A stretch of DNA of 64,000 bases from Neckera pumila (GCA_963969595.1 OZ018418.1:10669001-10733000), one strand, 5' to 3'. Counted from the stretch's first letter, positions 11,816 through 23,649 are shown. Notes: a model not told the origin generated them from the sequence alone. Program-made: numbers and translations.

Positions 11816-12619
11816 ATGTCCCAATCTAGTGAGGCTACAGTAAATGAAATGGTTGATGTTCTTTGTACTATGAGGCCTTGTGATCAGGGGAGGGCTCGTA
11901 ATTGCAAAGCATCCAAAAAGCGCTTGCATATTCTATTTGATCCAAATAAGCTTGTCTTTGCTGGTTGGAAAACCAAACCGCACCCTTGGACCAAAAAAAC
12001 GTGTGACAAATACATTGACTGGTGTCACATAGGTAAAGTATTTCCACACAGTGAGCACAAAAAACACTACAAGCATAAGGTAGCCAACCTGCACTATTGC
12101 AAGGACCCAGAGTTCCTTGAAAGATGCATCCAAGTACATTAGCACCTATATTGCACCATGTATGTAATTAGGAACAAATGTAGCCTTGCCATCTTGCGTA
12201 TGGTGTATGCAGAGCAGAAACTACTTTGTCGCATAGATTGGTCTACGATAAAGACTGCTTCAATACAAATTGTAAAAGCTCCAAAGAGCATTAAGATCCC
12301 ATATGAAAGAAAGTATAGCCATAGGGGCTTGTCTAAGGCAAAACATGATGTAGAATACCTTGCAGATGCGTTGGTAGAATGGTCCAAAGATTCAGATGTT
12401 GACCTCAAATCTGGATGCATAAAGGAGGAGAGGGATGAAATATTGTTTAATCTAAGAGACACTCAACTTCAGTCTTATTGGGACTCTTTGGTAGAACCGG
12501 GAAGCATTGAAGGTATTCATATCAAAATGGAAGAAACAGAAAATGATAGCAACGTAGCTAGACCATCATCCGAACCACTTGAGAATTTCCAGGAACAACT
12601 CGTAGATCTTGATAGGTAG
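11816..12619 (+). pseudogene. Accessory gene A with shared N-terminal domain X (one TAG)
   Basis: The ATG at 11816 opens a frame interrupted only by TAG at 12140, in a Gln-compatible position, and ending with TAG at 12617. About 265 codons. Residues 40-150 match the N-termini of the RING gene (40365 downward) and of gene C (47006 onward). Shared features are an RLH..F.DPN-like start, a Cys-x-KY...HI.K block, a Cys/His-containing linker, then SLA...MVYAE and a (I/V)DWST motif. The rest is Glu/Asp- and Ser-rich with no recognised fold. The gene ends abruptly at the hairpin array, so its original C-terminal domain may be lost. It is divergent from hAT 1 across a common array. Function unknown; the domain is rich in Trp, Cys and His and could bind nucleic acid or metal. 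Confidence 0.6.
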
Positions 12620-12635
12620 AACCAAGAAACCGTTT

Positions 12636-13965
12636 TGTTTTTGGGAGTGTCCGGGCGCAAACGCAGGGAGGCGCGGACGCAAGGCTTTCAGAATAACTGC
12701 CAAAGCCATTTGGTTTTCAGGAGTGTCCGAGCGCGGACGCAAGGAGGCGCGGACTTAAGGATTTCAGATTCACTCCCAAAGCCATTTGGTTTTCGGGAGT
12801 GTCTGGGCGTGGACGCAAGTATTTCATAATCACTCCCGAAGTCATTTGGTTTTCGGGAGTGTCCAGGCGCAGACGCAGGGAGGCACGGACGCAAGTATTT
12901 CAGAATCACTCCCGATGCCATTTGGTTTTTGGGAGTGTCTGGGCATGGACACTGGGAGGTGCGGATGCAAGGGTTTTGGATTCACTCTCAAAGCCATTTG
13001 GTTTTTGGGAGTGTCCGGGCACGCATGCTGGGAGGCACGGACGCAAGGATTTCAAATTCACTCCTGAAGCCATTTGGTTTTTGGGAGTGTCCGGGCGCAG
13101 ACGCTGGGAGGCGCGGACGCTGGAAGGCGCGAACGCAAGGATTTCAGATTCACTCCCGAAGCCATTTGGTTTTGGGAGTGTTCGGGCACGGACGCTGGAA
13201 GGCATGGACGCAAGGATTTCAGATTCACTCCAGAAGCCATTTGGTTTTCGGGAGTATCCGGGTGCGGGCGTAGGGAGGCGTGGACGCAAGTATTTCAGAT
13301 TCACTCCCGAAGCCATTTGGTTTTCAAGAGTGTCCTGGCACGGACGCAGGGAGGCGCGGACTCAAGACTTTTAGAATGACTCCCGGAAACCGTTTGGTTT
13401 TCGGGAGAGTCTGGGCGCAAACGCAGGGAGGCGCGGACGCAAGGACTTCGGATTCACTCTCGAAGCCATTTGATTTTTGGGAGTGTCCGGGCGCGAACGC
13501 AAGGATTTCAGATTCACTCTCGAAGCCATTTGGTTTTTGGGAGTATCCGGGCGTGGATGCAGGGAGGCGCAGACGCAAGGATTTCAAAGTCACTCCCAAA
13601 GCCATTTGGTTTTTGGAAGGGTCCAAGCACGAACGCAGTGAGGCGCAGACGCAAGGATTTCAGATTCACTCCCGAAAACCGTTTGGTTTTCGGAAGTGTC
13701 TGGGCGCGGATGCAGGGAGGCGCGGATGCTTAAATTTCAGATTCACTCCCGGAAACCGTTTGTTTTTTTGGAAGTGTCTAGGGACATAGGGAGGCGCGGA
13801 CGCAAGGATTTCAGATTCACTCCCAAAGTATTTTGGTTTTTAGGAGTGTCCGAGCGCGGACGCAAGGAAGCGGGGACGCAAGGATTTTGAGATGCAAGCT
13901 TAGTTCTGGGGCACGAACTCTAGGGCGCGGACCTCATCACGGGCGTGGACTCCTAGGTATAGACT
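12636..13965 (+). repeat. Tandem array of about 17 hairpin-forming units
   Basis: Units of about 60-80 bp repeat across 1.3 kb. Each combines a GGGCGCGGACGCaggGAGGCGCGGACGC-type block with a hairpin in which ACTCCCGAA and TTCGGGAGT flank an 11-nt loop (gccatttggtt). Several units carry ACTCCCAAA paired with TTTGGGAGT, keeping the stem. Long open frames cross the array on both strands because unit lengths often preserve the frame. They are repeats of repeats and not genes. Confidence 0.85.
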
Positions 13966-14640
13966 TACGAACAAGCGGGGACTCAAGGGCGTGGATTTAG
14001 GCAAATAGCACCTTTGGACTGTGACTTTGACTTCGACATGGGATTCTTCCTCTCCATTCAATGTAGATTGCATTTATTTGTTGCGCTTTGCCTCTCATTT
14101 ATATTCCCTTGTTTGTATGATTAAATATCCAAATGAATAAAGTTCACCTACTCCACTTTCCAAAAGATTTCAAGGGGAAATTATACTTTCATGGCCAACA
14201 ATACATGTGTTGTTTTTTCACAAGCACTTGCTAATGTAATTGTTGAATTAGAATAATGAAACACACGGATTTCCAATTTGTAGCCATTGCCTTCATATTG
14301 TTCAACTTTTAGGAAATAATACTCTATTTCTAGTCAAGCAGTCATTCATTTAATTATTGAATCTGGAAAGAGAGAACTAAAAAATGGCTCTATTAACATT
14401 GTTTTGGAGCAAAGGATTTTATTCCTTAATGAACTTTTATCCATTTCATTATTGGAGTTGGGTTATCGTGAATAATTTTGTAATTGTCAAAATTAGCAAG
14501 AAGGGTTAGGTGGCAAAGCACTTCTCTCTTTATTAATTTATTTATTCTTTCAGGGTGGCACAAGGGCGTGTCCCCGCAAGGCTTTGGAAATTCCATTGTC
14601 GGAAATTGCAAAAGAGGTTTGGTAGACAAGCAATTCTACC
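13966..14640. other. AT-rich interval, no gene recognised
   Basis: Contains the possible right flank of element 1 (ATGTAATT at 14234) and, at 14470-14600, a segment resembling 15003-15100 (gTAATTGTcAAAATTaGCAAGAA... and GGCACAAGGG), that is, a direct duplication bracketing the tandem array that follows. Confidence 0.4.
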
Positions 14641-14644
14641 GTTT

Positions 14645-14990
14645 TTTTTATCTTTAAGGAAATAAAGGTAGCCACTCCCAATGATAAAAATCTTAATCAC
14701 TTCCTCCCTATTCTTTTTTTGTTAAGGGTAGCCACTCCGAATGGTAAAAATCTTAATCACTCCCTCCCGGTTCCACTCCCTCCCCATTTTTTTTATCTTT
14801 AAGGGTAGCCACTCCTAATGATGAAAGTCTTAATCACTCCCTCCCAATTCCACTCCCTCTCCATTTTTTTTTATCTTTAAGGGTAGCCACTCCTAATGAT
14901 GAAAATCTTAATCACTCCCTCCCGGAGTCCCGGTTCCACTCCCTTCCCATTTTTTTTATCTTTAAGGGTAGCCACTCCCAATGTGGTGTC
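14645..14990 (+). repeat. Tandem repeat, about 75-90 bp unit, five copies
   Basis: The unit contains AAGGGTAGCCACTCC, aATGATGAAAATCTTAATCA and CTCCCTCCC separated by a T-rich run. Five diverged copies are seen in direct orientation. A duplicated flanking sequence lies on each side. Confidence 0.8.
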
Positions 14991-15099
14991 ACCGTGAGGC
15001 CTTAGAAATGTAATTGTAAAAATTTGCAAGAAAGATTGGGTGGAGAAGCATTTCTAACCTTACAATTTTTTTTTCTTTCGGCATGGCACAAGGGTGAAT

Positions 15100-18000
15100 G
15101 TGAATTATGCCAGCGGATGTAACCATGGACCACCAAGGCAGGTCCATTTTGTAAGCGAGGAAGGAGTATACTATACCCTTCCGGAAACGAACGAGTATGA
15201 AGAACAAGTGAATCCGGTATTTTAGATTCAGGCCGGATATGGGAGAGGGAGAGTACCTCAACAGTTAATCCGGACGCCAGCAAATCCGTATGCAGCCGGA
15301 ACCAGCCAAGGTAATTTCCCTCCATCAAGGTTCCCACCAGGATGTTGTTTTTTGTGTGGTAGCCCCCATTATTTTGCAAACAATTGTCCTCATGGGAGAT
15401 CGGGACAAGGTGCACCCTTACCACTACCATATCAGAACTGTGGTCAGTACGGACATGACCTCCCCGATTGTACTAAACCTCAGGTAGCTAGAACTCTCTA
15501 CAAATAGGTAGAAGCTCCACCCCGAGACCAAACCGCACTCAACTATGGGTCGGTAACCGGAATCAAGAATTCCAAGAGTTGACAACCAAGGGTGGAACTT
15601 CCGGAAAGTAGAGAGCAACATGTTCAGAGAGTAGCAACCCGGAGTTCCACCAAGAACTGGGCAGATGAGAGTAAAAGTAGGATGAGAAAGAGTAAGCACA
15701 GAATCAGTAGAAATCCAGTTCCGGACTCTAGTGATTCTGATCACTCCATGAGAGCGGGAACCTATTACCCCGCAATAGAGTTAGAAAAAAGGGTAAACCA
15801 AGGTCCTCTTTCGGTCGACATCAGCAAACAAGTCCGAACAAGCCTGAGTGGTTTCGGAAGTATTCCGGAACTTACCCGACGGATAGTTACCTTTGATGAA
15901 GTTCCGGTTGTCATCAACCCAGAACTCAAGGTAGATGAATACGACATTGTTCAGGATATCAAGGATCGGAAGGCTAATGCCACAATCGGGCAACTCCTCC
16001 ATGATAATGCTAATTATCAGAAGTTGATCCGAGATGCTTGGACAAAGAAGAGGAAAAAGAGGATGAAGCTACCCTCTGTTGCGGTCAACTTCTCCCAGTT
16101 AGAAGATTTTGGAGCACCGGAAGTCGAAGTGGAAGTTGATGGATGTATCGTCCCTAAGGTTCTGGTTGACGGTGGTTCCGGAGTTAACCTCATGCTGGAA
16201 GATACGGCCTTTGACTTAGGGTACACATCATTCCAAGCTACGAATCAAGTGCTAAGAATGGCAGATTAGTCGCGAGTACACCCTGTGGGAAGATTGTCCA
16301 AAGTTCCAATGCGGATTGGAAAGGAGACATATCTTCTCAATTACGTGGTGATCCGGGTAACCAAAGGGAGACCCTTCCCTATATTACTAGGAAGACCTTG
16401 GCTCTACGCAGCCAGAGTATTGGTGGATTGGGGTACAAAAGAGTTTGCAGTCGGAACCCCGACCACCCGAATTCCGTGGAAGCATAGAGATCATCTGGGA
16501 GAAACAAGTGAATCCGATGGATACACCATGGATTGGTCGGATCCGGAAGATTCAGACTCTGTTCTGAGTTACTTTACTGCTGTCGCGGAAGAAGACTTCC
16601 AGTTTCCAGATCCAATTATTGAAATCGGAGTAGAGGATGAGACTCCGGTAATTCCGAAAGTCCCCCTAGAAGATCGAACTATGGGAGAGATGGACGTACC
16701 ACTCTCTTCTGAATGGATCCGACAGCAGATAATGGAAGGAAGACTTCCAGCCATCGGGTTGAGTAACTCTTCCCCGGAAACCCCTTGGAGCAAGTTCCGT
16801 TCAGAGACAGAAGAAACGAAACCGGAACGCGTCAAGACTGTAGTCAACCCGACAGATTATGAAAAGGTGGAGTTACCTTCCGTAAAATCTTTCTTCATGA
16901 GTAAGTTGATGACTGCATTAGAAAAGGAGAAATATGGAGCTTTACTAGAGGAGTATCTTGATGTCTTTGCCTGGGTACCTTCGGATCTAAGTGGTATTCT
17001 GGCTGAATTGGGAGAGCATTGGATCGACTTAGTAGAAGGAGCGGTGCCAATTCAACAACGCCAATACCGACTTAACCAGAAGTACTCTCTTATGGTGAAG
17101 AAGGAGATCGATGCATTGTTGGAGGCTGGATTTATCTATCCGGTCCATAACTCAGAGTGGGTATCACCCATCGTGGTGGTTCCAAAGAAGGCCGGTTCGG
17201 ATGGAAAGATCAAGATCCGGGTATGTCAAGATTTCCGGAAATTGAACACTGCAACCCGAAAGGATTATTTCCCACTTCCATTTACGGATATCATCTTGGA
17301 TCATGTTTCCGGAAACAAATGCTATAGTTTCTTGGACGGATTCTCGGGATATAACCAAGTGTTTATCCGGATGATGGATCAGCTGAAGACAATGTTCACC
17401 ACGGAATGGGGAACGTTTGCCTTCACACGCATGCCATTTGGATTATGCAATGCTCCCGGTATGTTCCAACGGCTGATGATGGATATCTTCCAAGATTTCC
17501 TTAGACATTTCCTCAAAGTTTTCATTGATGACTTTGCTGTATTTAGTTCACGGGAAAATCACTTAGGATACTTGAGGAAAACTTTCCAAAGGTGTAGGGA
17601 AACGAATCTCAAACTACACCCCGGAAAGTGCTTTTTCGGAATGATATCCGGAATCTTGTTGGGTCACGTCGTGAGCTGGAAAGGACTGGAGGTGGATACG
17701 GACAAGGTCAAGGCCATGCTTGCCCTTGTTGCCCTAGCCTGTGTGCGGGAAATTCGTGGGTTTCTTGGCTGTGTGGGGTATTATAGGAGATTCATAGAAG
17801 GCTATGTCCGGAGGGCAATTCCCTTGACGGAATTGCTAAAGAAAGATACGGAATCCCGCTGGAGTTCAGATCGTCAAGCAGCCTTCAAAGGATTGAAATT
17901 GGCTTTAGTCAAAGCCCCCATACTTTCACCACCAGATTGGACCAAGGAATTTCATGTCACCTTGGATGCATCCAGGTGGTGCCTGGGAGCTATCCTATGG

Positions 18001-19712
18001 CAATATGACTCGGAGTTACGGGAATGCCCGATATATTATTCGAGTAGGCAAATGAGTCAAGCCGAAAGAAAATATACCACCACCGAGAGAGAAGTATTGG
18101 GAATGGTATACTCATGCAAGAAGTTCTGGCACTACCTTCTCGAGTACCGAGTTGTGTTCCATACGGATCATGACTCTCTAAAGTACCTGGTAAACAAACT
18201 GGATCTCTCCGGGAGGATAGCAAGATGGGTACTATTACTTCAGGAGTTCAATTATGAAGTGATGGTGAAGTCGAGCAAGGCCAACAGCAATGCGGACTTC
18301 TTATCTAGATATCGAGGGACGGAAGCAGTGGAAGACATCTCCGCTGAGTTTCCGGATGAGTTTCCGGAAAACCCAGGAGAGCCGGTCTTTCACTTGAATG
18401 GGGAGAAAGATTCCGTTTTCCAAGATATTATTACTTATCTCACGGAACAGTGATATCCAGAGGAATTGAGTAGGGAAGAGAAGCGTATTTTCCAGCAAAA
18501 AGTAGCCCCTTACTCTTTGATTAAAGGCACCTTGTTCAAGATGGGAGCAGACGATCGTTTAAGGAGGTGTCTAGAACCTGAGGATCGGAAGAAGGTAATG
18601 CGTGCATTGCATTTCGGATCTTCTGGTGGACACTTTGCAGCCATCACCACTGTAAACCGGATCAGGGGAGCCAGATACTGGTGGCAGTATCTGATCCAAG
18701 ATGTAAAGACTTACGTAGGAAGCTGCGATCCGTGTCAACGAATGGGAGCTCCGGCTTTTCGGAATCATTGGCCACTCAATCCAATCATTCCGCTGGCCCC
18801 TTTTGAGAAATGGGGAATCGATTTCATCGGATCGATTGCACCTATCAGCGCCGGAAGGAAGAGGTATATAATTCTGGCCACGGACTATGCAACGAAGTGG
18901 GTGGAAGCAAGAGCCACCCGGAATAATACGGCACGGACAATAGCCTCGTTCCTCTTTACGGAACTGATGATGAGATTTGGTCATCCACTGGAGTTGGTCA
19001 GCGATAGGGGACTACACTTCTTGAATGATGTGATCCGGGATATCACGACAAGGTACCTGATCAAACACCGGAAGACGACTCCGTACAATCCTAGAGCGAA
19101 CGGATTGACGGAACGCGCCAATGGCATCATTGAGAAATCATTAAACAAAATGATTTCAGAACACAAGACCAATTGGGATCTGAAACTTCCATCGGCTGTA
19201 CATGCTTACAACACTTCAAAGAAAATGACAACCGGAAGGACACCCTTCTTTCTGGTTTTTGGACAAGAAGCAGTACATGGGATAGAGCTGGAGATTGGAG
19301 ACCAGATCATGGCAACCCGGAATGCCATCCAGACCAAAGACCCGGAAGTTCGTCTCTTAGCTATTGAAGATCTAGAAGAAGAACAACTTGTTGCTCTAGA
19401 TCGGACCAAGGAAGTGCAAGCCCAACGCAAGACAGAGCACAACCAAAAGCTACCGGCAGACCAAGGAATCAAGGTTGGCGGACTAGTATTGTTATACGAC
19501 AGTCGTTTCAAATCTTTTCCGGGTAAGCTTCATACCAGATGGATGGTCCGTATAGGGTAACAGCTGTATTCTTGAATGGGTCCATACAGTTGGAAGATTT
19601 ACAAAGGATGGGACTTGACACCCGGGTTAACAAGGCCCATGTCAAGAAGTATGAACTAGAACCGGATTCCGAATCTGAAGGAGAAGATGTTCGCGAGGAC
19701 TCTCACATTTGA
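15100..19712 (+). pseudogene. Gypsy polyprotein: zinc knuckles, PR, RT, RNase H, integrase
   Basis: One frame runs from about 15100 to 19540, broken by TAG at 15223, 15505 and 16267 and TGA at 15580 and 18451. Two CCHC-like knuckles (15343-15390 and 15430-15471) are both degenerate; the second has Tyr for its first Cys. Protease: VDGGSGVN near 16165. RT: the YxDD box reads FIDD near 17524. RNase H: TLDAS near 17965 and TDHDS near 18165. Integrase: an HHCC finger (SCDPCQ near 18721), then GIDFIG, VSDRG and LTERAN supplying the D, D and E. A one-base deletion near 19541 shifts the frame; the last 55 codons (VTAVFLNG... to TGA 19710) continue in the next frame. No chromodomain is seen. Confidence 0.88.
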
Positions 19713-19720
19713 AAAAGGGG
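19711..19720 (+). other. Polypurine tract of the gypsy element
   Basis: GAAAAAGGGG overlaps the polyprotein stop codon and lies 3 bp before the TG that opens the LTR. This is the normal place for plus-strand priming in LTR elements, and it fixes the left edge of the 3' LTR. Confidence 0.7.
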
Positions 19721-19961
19721 TCATGTGGGAACACGCAATGTCAATATTTAGAAATCCGGACTAGTTTAGGATCAATTCCGTAAATATTTTCAAAAATTTG
19801 TAGTAGTGAAGCTGCAAACCGGAACATTTAGTAGAAACTAGGTAGTTAGGAAATTCCAGCTTGCACAAACTTGTAGAATAGGTAAGAAACGGACTTTAGC
19901 CGGAATCTGGAAACCGGAATGGGATTCGGATTCAAGCAACCTACGAACTAGGGGTCCGGCC

Positions 19962-19968
19962 TATAAAA
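19962..19968 (+). promoter_or_regulatory. TATA box of LTR copy 2
   Basis: TATAAAA within gccTATAAAAactagg, about 250 bp upstream of the ATG at 20213. Confidence 0.6.
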
Positions 19969-20212
19969 ACTAGGGATCCGTTTGCAAATGGCAGCGCATT
20001 AAATGGCTGAACCAACGGGTGTCGGTCACTGGCCGGGTACTTAAGCAGATGGGCCTTTTGTTTTTCTCCCTTTTTCTTCCGCTCGAGGAGGTATGTATGC
20101 TTGCAGGTTTTGGAGCGCGTTTCTTTTAGAAGAGTGAAAGAGTAGTGAGTTAGGCCGAATAGGGAGAGGAAGAAAGGAGGGTGCCGATTGCACCGGATTG
20201 TAGGACAAGAAG

Positions 20213-22258
20213 ATGGCGGGATCATTGGCGTAGGGGCAGAAGACTATTCCTTCTGTCAAACTCCTGTACCCAGTCATTCCGTCGGACTCCGTTGAGCGCT
20301 TAGAGTTAGAGGAAGATCTCTTCAAACTAGGGTGTATTGGGTTCATCTGGCAACCCTGGACAGTTAGGAGTGAAGATTTTCTTCGTGAGTTGGTTATGGG
20401 GACGTCAAACCAGTTCGAGCTGACGCCAAGGGGTCGGTTGGCATCTTGGACGGAAGGGATGTGGGCGGAAACTTACGGGTTGAAGCAGTCCGGATCCGGA
20501 AATGCGACCCGGACGGATAAGTTTTATGAAGACAAGTTCAAGAAACCGCCGCACCATAAGGAGGGTTTCACCGTTAGTGACTGTATCGATGAGCACCATA
20601 GGCGGTTACTGAATTTCCTGATTCCCATCGTCTATCCGGAAAAGCCAACCAGGGTTACGGTTACGGTGGCGAATACGATTTTCGGAGCACTCAAAGGCCG
20701 GGTCGTGAACTGGGCGACCATAATTCACCAGAAGGTCAAGAAGATGGCGGTGGCTATCGACAAGGCCAAACAGAGTCCGCTCAGTACTTACTTGTTCCAC
20801 ATGTATTATCATTTCAATTTCATAACCCCACAGGAATAAGTTGACTATGAGACCGGAATGCAGATCCTGAAGTACGGATTCACAAAAGAGTTGAAGCCGA
20901 CGGGAGAAGTGGTACTAGAAGAAGAAGAAGAAGAGGAGGATCCGGAACCGAAGCCACTGGAAAAGAAGAAGCGACAGAAGACCACCAATCCGGACGCACA
21001 AAGAACGAGTCAGGACGTGCCGGAACCGAATCCGTCCCTCACCCAGCCATCACCGGAATCTTCCGATGTGTCCGACTTCTATGAGGCTGGAACCCGATGG
21101 ATGGTGCAGTGCCGGAAGAGGCACGCCGAGATGGCAGAGGTCATCATGAGCGTCGCCAGGGAGTTAAATGTTGAGACGGATCAAATCTTCAACGAACTCC
21201 GGAAGAGACCCGATCTGGCACTACTCCAAGAGAAGGACAAGCAGATCGAGGTGCTTAAGGCGGAGCGAGATCACTACAAGAACAAGTTCTACTGGATGGA
21301 GGGGCAATCGATCTCAGCCCGGAAGAAGGAGACGGATGCCCTGAAGCTAGTTAGGAATTTGAAGCTGTTGGTAGAAGAACATGACCATCAAATCATGCGG
21401 TCCGCGCTTTATACGAAGAAACTCGAGAACGACAGCATTGTTACCGGATCCAAAGAGCTGCAAGTCCTGGTCGATTACGAGGCCAAAATGAAGATCGTTT
21501 TGGACAATATGAGGCAGCTGCTGGGACAGTTGGATGTGGCCAAAGACAACTTTGGGTTACTTCCAGATATCTTCATGGAGTCCCCAGGCAAGCATGGAGC
21601 CGGAACTTCCGGAACACAAGATGATCCAGGCTTGAAGTTCTTGTTTAAAATGCCTAGGATGCCTCCCCCGAGTCATTTCCCGAAGTGGGGCATGGTAAAT
21701 ACTTTTGCCCCTTCCTCACAGTCTCCGTCGGGATCCGGAAAGGCTGGGCAGAGGTTGCTGATCAGGAGAGATCTATTAGAAGGTTTGGGGACGATCAATC
21801 CGGCAAGAGAGCACCCGGAGAGATTCCCTCATATGTCGGAACAATCACCAACACGGGGTACGCAATTGATTGACTTAGGAGATCCGGCTCCAGAGACAAA
21901 ACCGGAATCCAAGCCGGAAATCTAGCTGAACAAGAGGACAAAAATAGTGGAGGCCGAAATCTCGAATCCGGATGAAGAACTTGAGATGGTGGAACCTGAG
22001 AGGCAGCTGAAACTCCAGAAGTCGGAGAAGCGGAAACCGGAAAGCAAGAAGCCGGTGAAGCAACAGATTGAAGATTCCGAGTCTAGAGAGTTTGAGTCAG
22101 GCTCAGAATCTGAGGAAGATACGAAGGAGGACGAGACGTCTCCTGCAACCCGTCAGAATCCGCCTCGAGCAGCAAAAATGACGCCAGCAAAGGGTCCTGG
22201 TAAGCCGACAGCCAAGCAGGGAGCCGGGAGTTCAAAGAAATCTTGGGTGGCCAAGTAG
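20213..22258 (+). pseudogene. Gag-like (Athila ORF1-like) coiled-coil protein inside LTR copy 2
   Basis: The frame opens at ATG 20213 and continues for 682 codons to TAG 22256, interrupted only by TAG 20231, TAA 20837 and TAG 21923. About codons 110-205 carry the block shared with copies 1 and 3 (TRVTVTVANTIFGAL, VNWATI, LSTYLFHMYYH). Codons 215-275 are acidic and Pro-rich. Codons 290-450 look like coiled coil (Lys/Glu heptad-like, YKNKFYWMEG nearby). The C-terminus is basic and Lys/Pro-rich. TAA 20837 aligns with an acidic position in copy 1. The protein lies downstream of pol and inside the LTR, not at the usual gag position. It may be gag encoded within the LTR or an extra structural or nucleic-acid binding protein. 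Confidence 0.7.
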
Positions 22259-23318
22259 TTAGAAGGGGACTACTTGTGGAGATGGATTAGAATTTGGATA
22301 GTTTTATCCCGGAATCGGATTCCAAGCGTGGGCTCGGTTTCCGGAAATGTAGGGATAAGGACTTCCCGGTTTATTCGGGATTTCCTTGGTGTGTTTGTGT
22401 GGTTGCCCCGGTTTGTGGGAAGCCCTTTTTCACTTTTAGGGTGTTGACTTTGGTTTTGTTTTGGGTTTTTAAGGGCGGGCAAGTTAGTTGCCCCTCATTC
22501 CCTCCTAGTTGATATTCAATTGTATTTCATTCCCTTTTTGAAATCTAAGCCCTCGGATATGCAGTTTTGGCTTTATCAGTGTATCCGGATTGTATTGACC
22601 TGTGGTCTGGGTGTTGGAAGGAAAGGATGGGTGAGGAGGAATCCGGATTTAGTAGAATACGGTCTGAGTCAAGAGTGTGCTATTGTAATGTTATTGGATC
22701 GTTGACTTAGGAGCTGCGCACAGTGTCTTTAAACTACCAGAAGAGTAGTCCGGACCATAGAGTAGTGGGGAAGCAAATCCGGTTGTCAAGCCGTGCGGAC
22801 GTAAGCGCCCGCCTAAGGAAGCCCCCACCTATCCAAAAGATCTGCCAACCTTAGGATTCATCTAACCTCTAGAAAGATCACACCCCTATAACTTATTCCA
22901 AATTCTGAGATCTGTCATTATAGTAGGGGAGAGTGAAGTATTCATGAGTGACCTGCTGTCCGGAGTTGCCATCCGGAAGTTGTGAGGATCCGGATTTTTT
23001 GTCTTGCTACAACGTTTCGAATACTTGGGTGTTGTTGTTTGTGTTTGTTAGAATTGTAGGAGAACAAGAGTGGTGAAGTCCCTACCCCCTCAAAAGATCA
23101 ACTAGTGGACCCTCTGAAGGTATAACAGAGGTATTGAAAACCGGATTGGAAGAAGAGACGTAAACCGGATTCCGGATAGTTTATGGTCCGGATTGTGAAA
23201 GGATCCGAAAAAGGTTGAGTAGGTGAGAAGAAAGAAAGATAGAAAAGCCGGATACCTAGAATATGCTACATAGAAACCGGAAATTCCCTGGGACAATATT
23301 TCGTGTTATCTTGGCACA

Positions 23319-23649
23319 TTTTTGTGTTAAGGATACTTACGCCTAGATTGCGCGTACAACAATTCCAATACTATAATGTATCTCCATAGTACCTCATATA
23401 TGCTTTGTTAATCAAAATTGTACAATGTCAAACTTCTATTGGTAACATTAATCTGAGCCAATAGGATTTTAAAGATATTCAACTGTATCTTTTTTGACCC
23501 TAGACTTCTAGGTTGTCACCAAAGAATTTGTTTCCTACCAGATTTTATTTTGGGTCTCATCCACTTTCCAACACAATCTTTTAGTAGGGTCCCACCTAGT
23601 ATAGAATGAATGAACATTTGCTCTCATGATTTGGGCCAAAAGTATTGAA
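23319..23649. other. AT-rich spacer
   Basis: No gene or repeat end recognised between the LTR end and the remains of the second DUF7869-like gene. Confidence 0.4.

Larger units (their letters stand above)
6205..14233. mobile_element. hAT-related element 1 (left end supported, right end tentative)
   Basis: The left end reads TAGGATTGTCACATT and closely matches the terminus at 31136 (CAGGGTTGTCACATT). Both continue into GGACGTCC-containing sequence and a G-rich array. Inside are a minus-strand hAT transposase (7875-11093), a divergent accessory gene (11816-12619) and three arrays of GGGCGCGGACG-type words. The right end is uncertain. The 8 bp before the left end (ATGTAATT, 6197-6204) recur exactly at 14234-14241, preceded by CTA, but the adjoining sequence does not match the terminal repeat well. 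The shared architecture with the 24-kb element is the main support. Confidence 0.45.
15100..23318 (+). mobile_element. Ty3/gypsy LTR retrotransposon, Athila-like, 5' end missing
   Basis: The order is zinc knuckles, protease, reverse transcriptase, RNase H and integrase, followed by a polypurine tract and a 3' LTR. PR-RT-RH-IN order defines the Ty3/gypsy class. The 5' LTR, primer-binding site and most of gag are absent: recognisable coding starts near 15100, next to a tandem repeat. Stops and a one-base deletion disable the polyprotein. The 3' LTR is 3.6 kb and carries its own ORF. Confidence 0.8.
19724..23318 (+). repeat. 3' LTR of the gypsy element, 3.6 kb, containing an ORF
   Basis: Begins TGTGGGAACACG directly after the polypurine tract. 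I place the end at CGTGTTATCTTGGCACA (23302-23318), which gives TGTG...CACA termini and an inner inverted AACACG/CGTGTT. It holds a TATA box at 19962, a leader, the gag-like frame 20213-22258 and about 1 kb of non-coding 3' sequence. No second LTR is available here to prove the boundaries. Confidence 0.6.

Noticed and set aside
12635..13890. Long overlapping frames on both strands across the hairpin array
   Set aside because: They are translations of a tandem repeat whose unit length often keeps frame, and all frames on both strands give the same repeated peptides.
12636..13965. CRISPR-like array
   Set aside because: Units are contiguous degenerate repeats without unique spacers, and the context is a plant transposon.
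19724..19968. Independent promoter for an env-like third gene after pol
   Set aside because: The polypurine tract and TG immediately before it, and pol-less copies of the same module elsewhere, fit an LTR better. Kept as the stated alternative in the finding.
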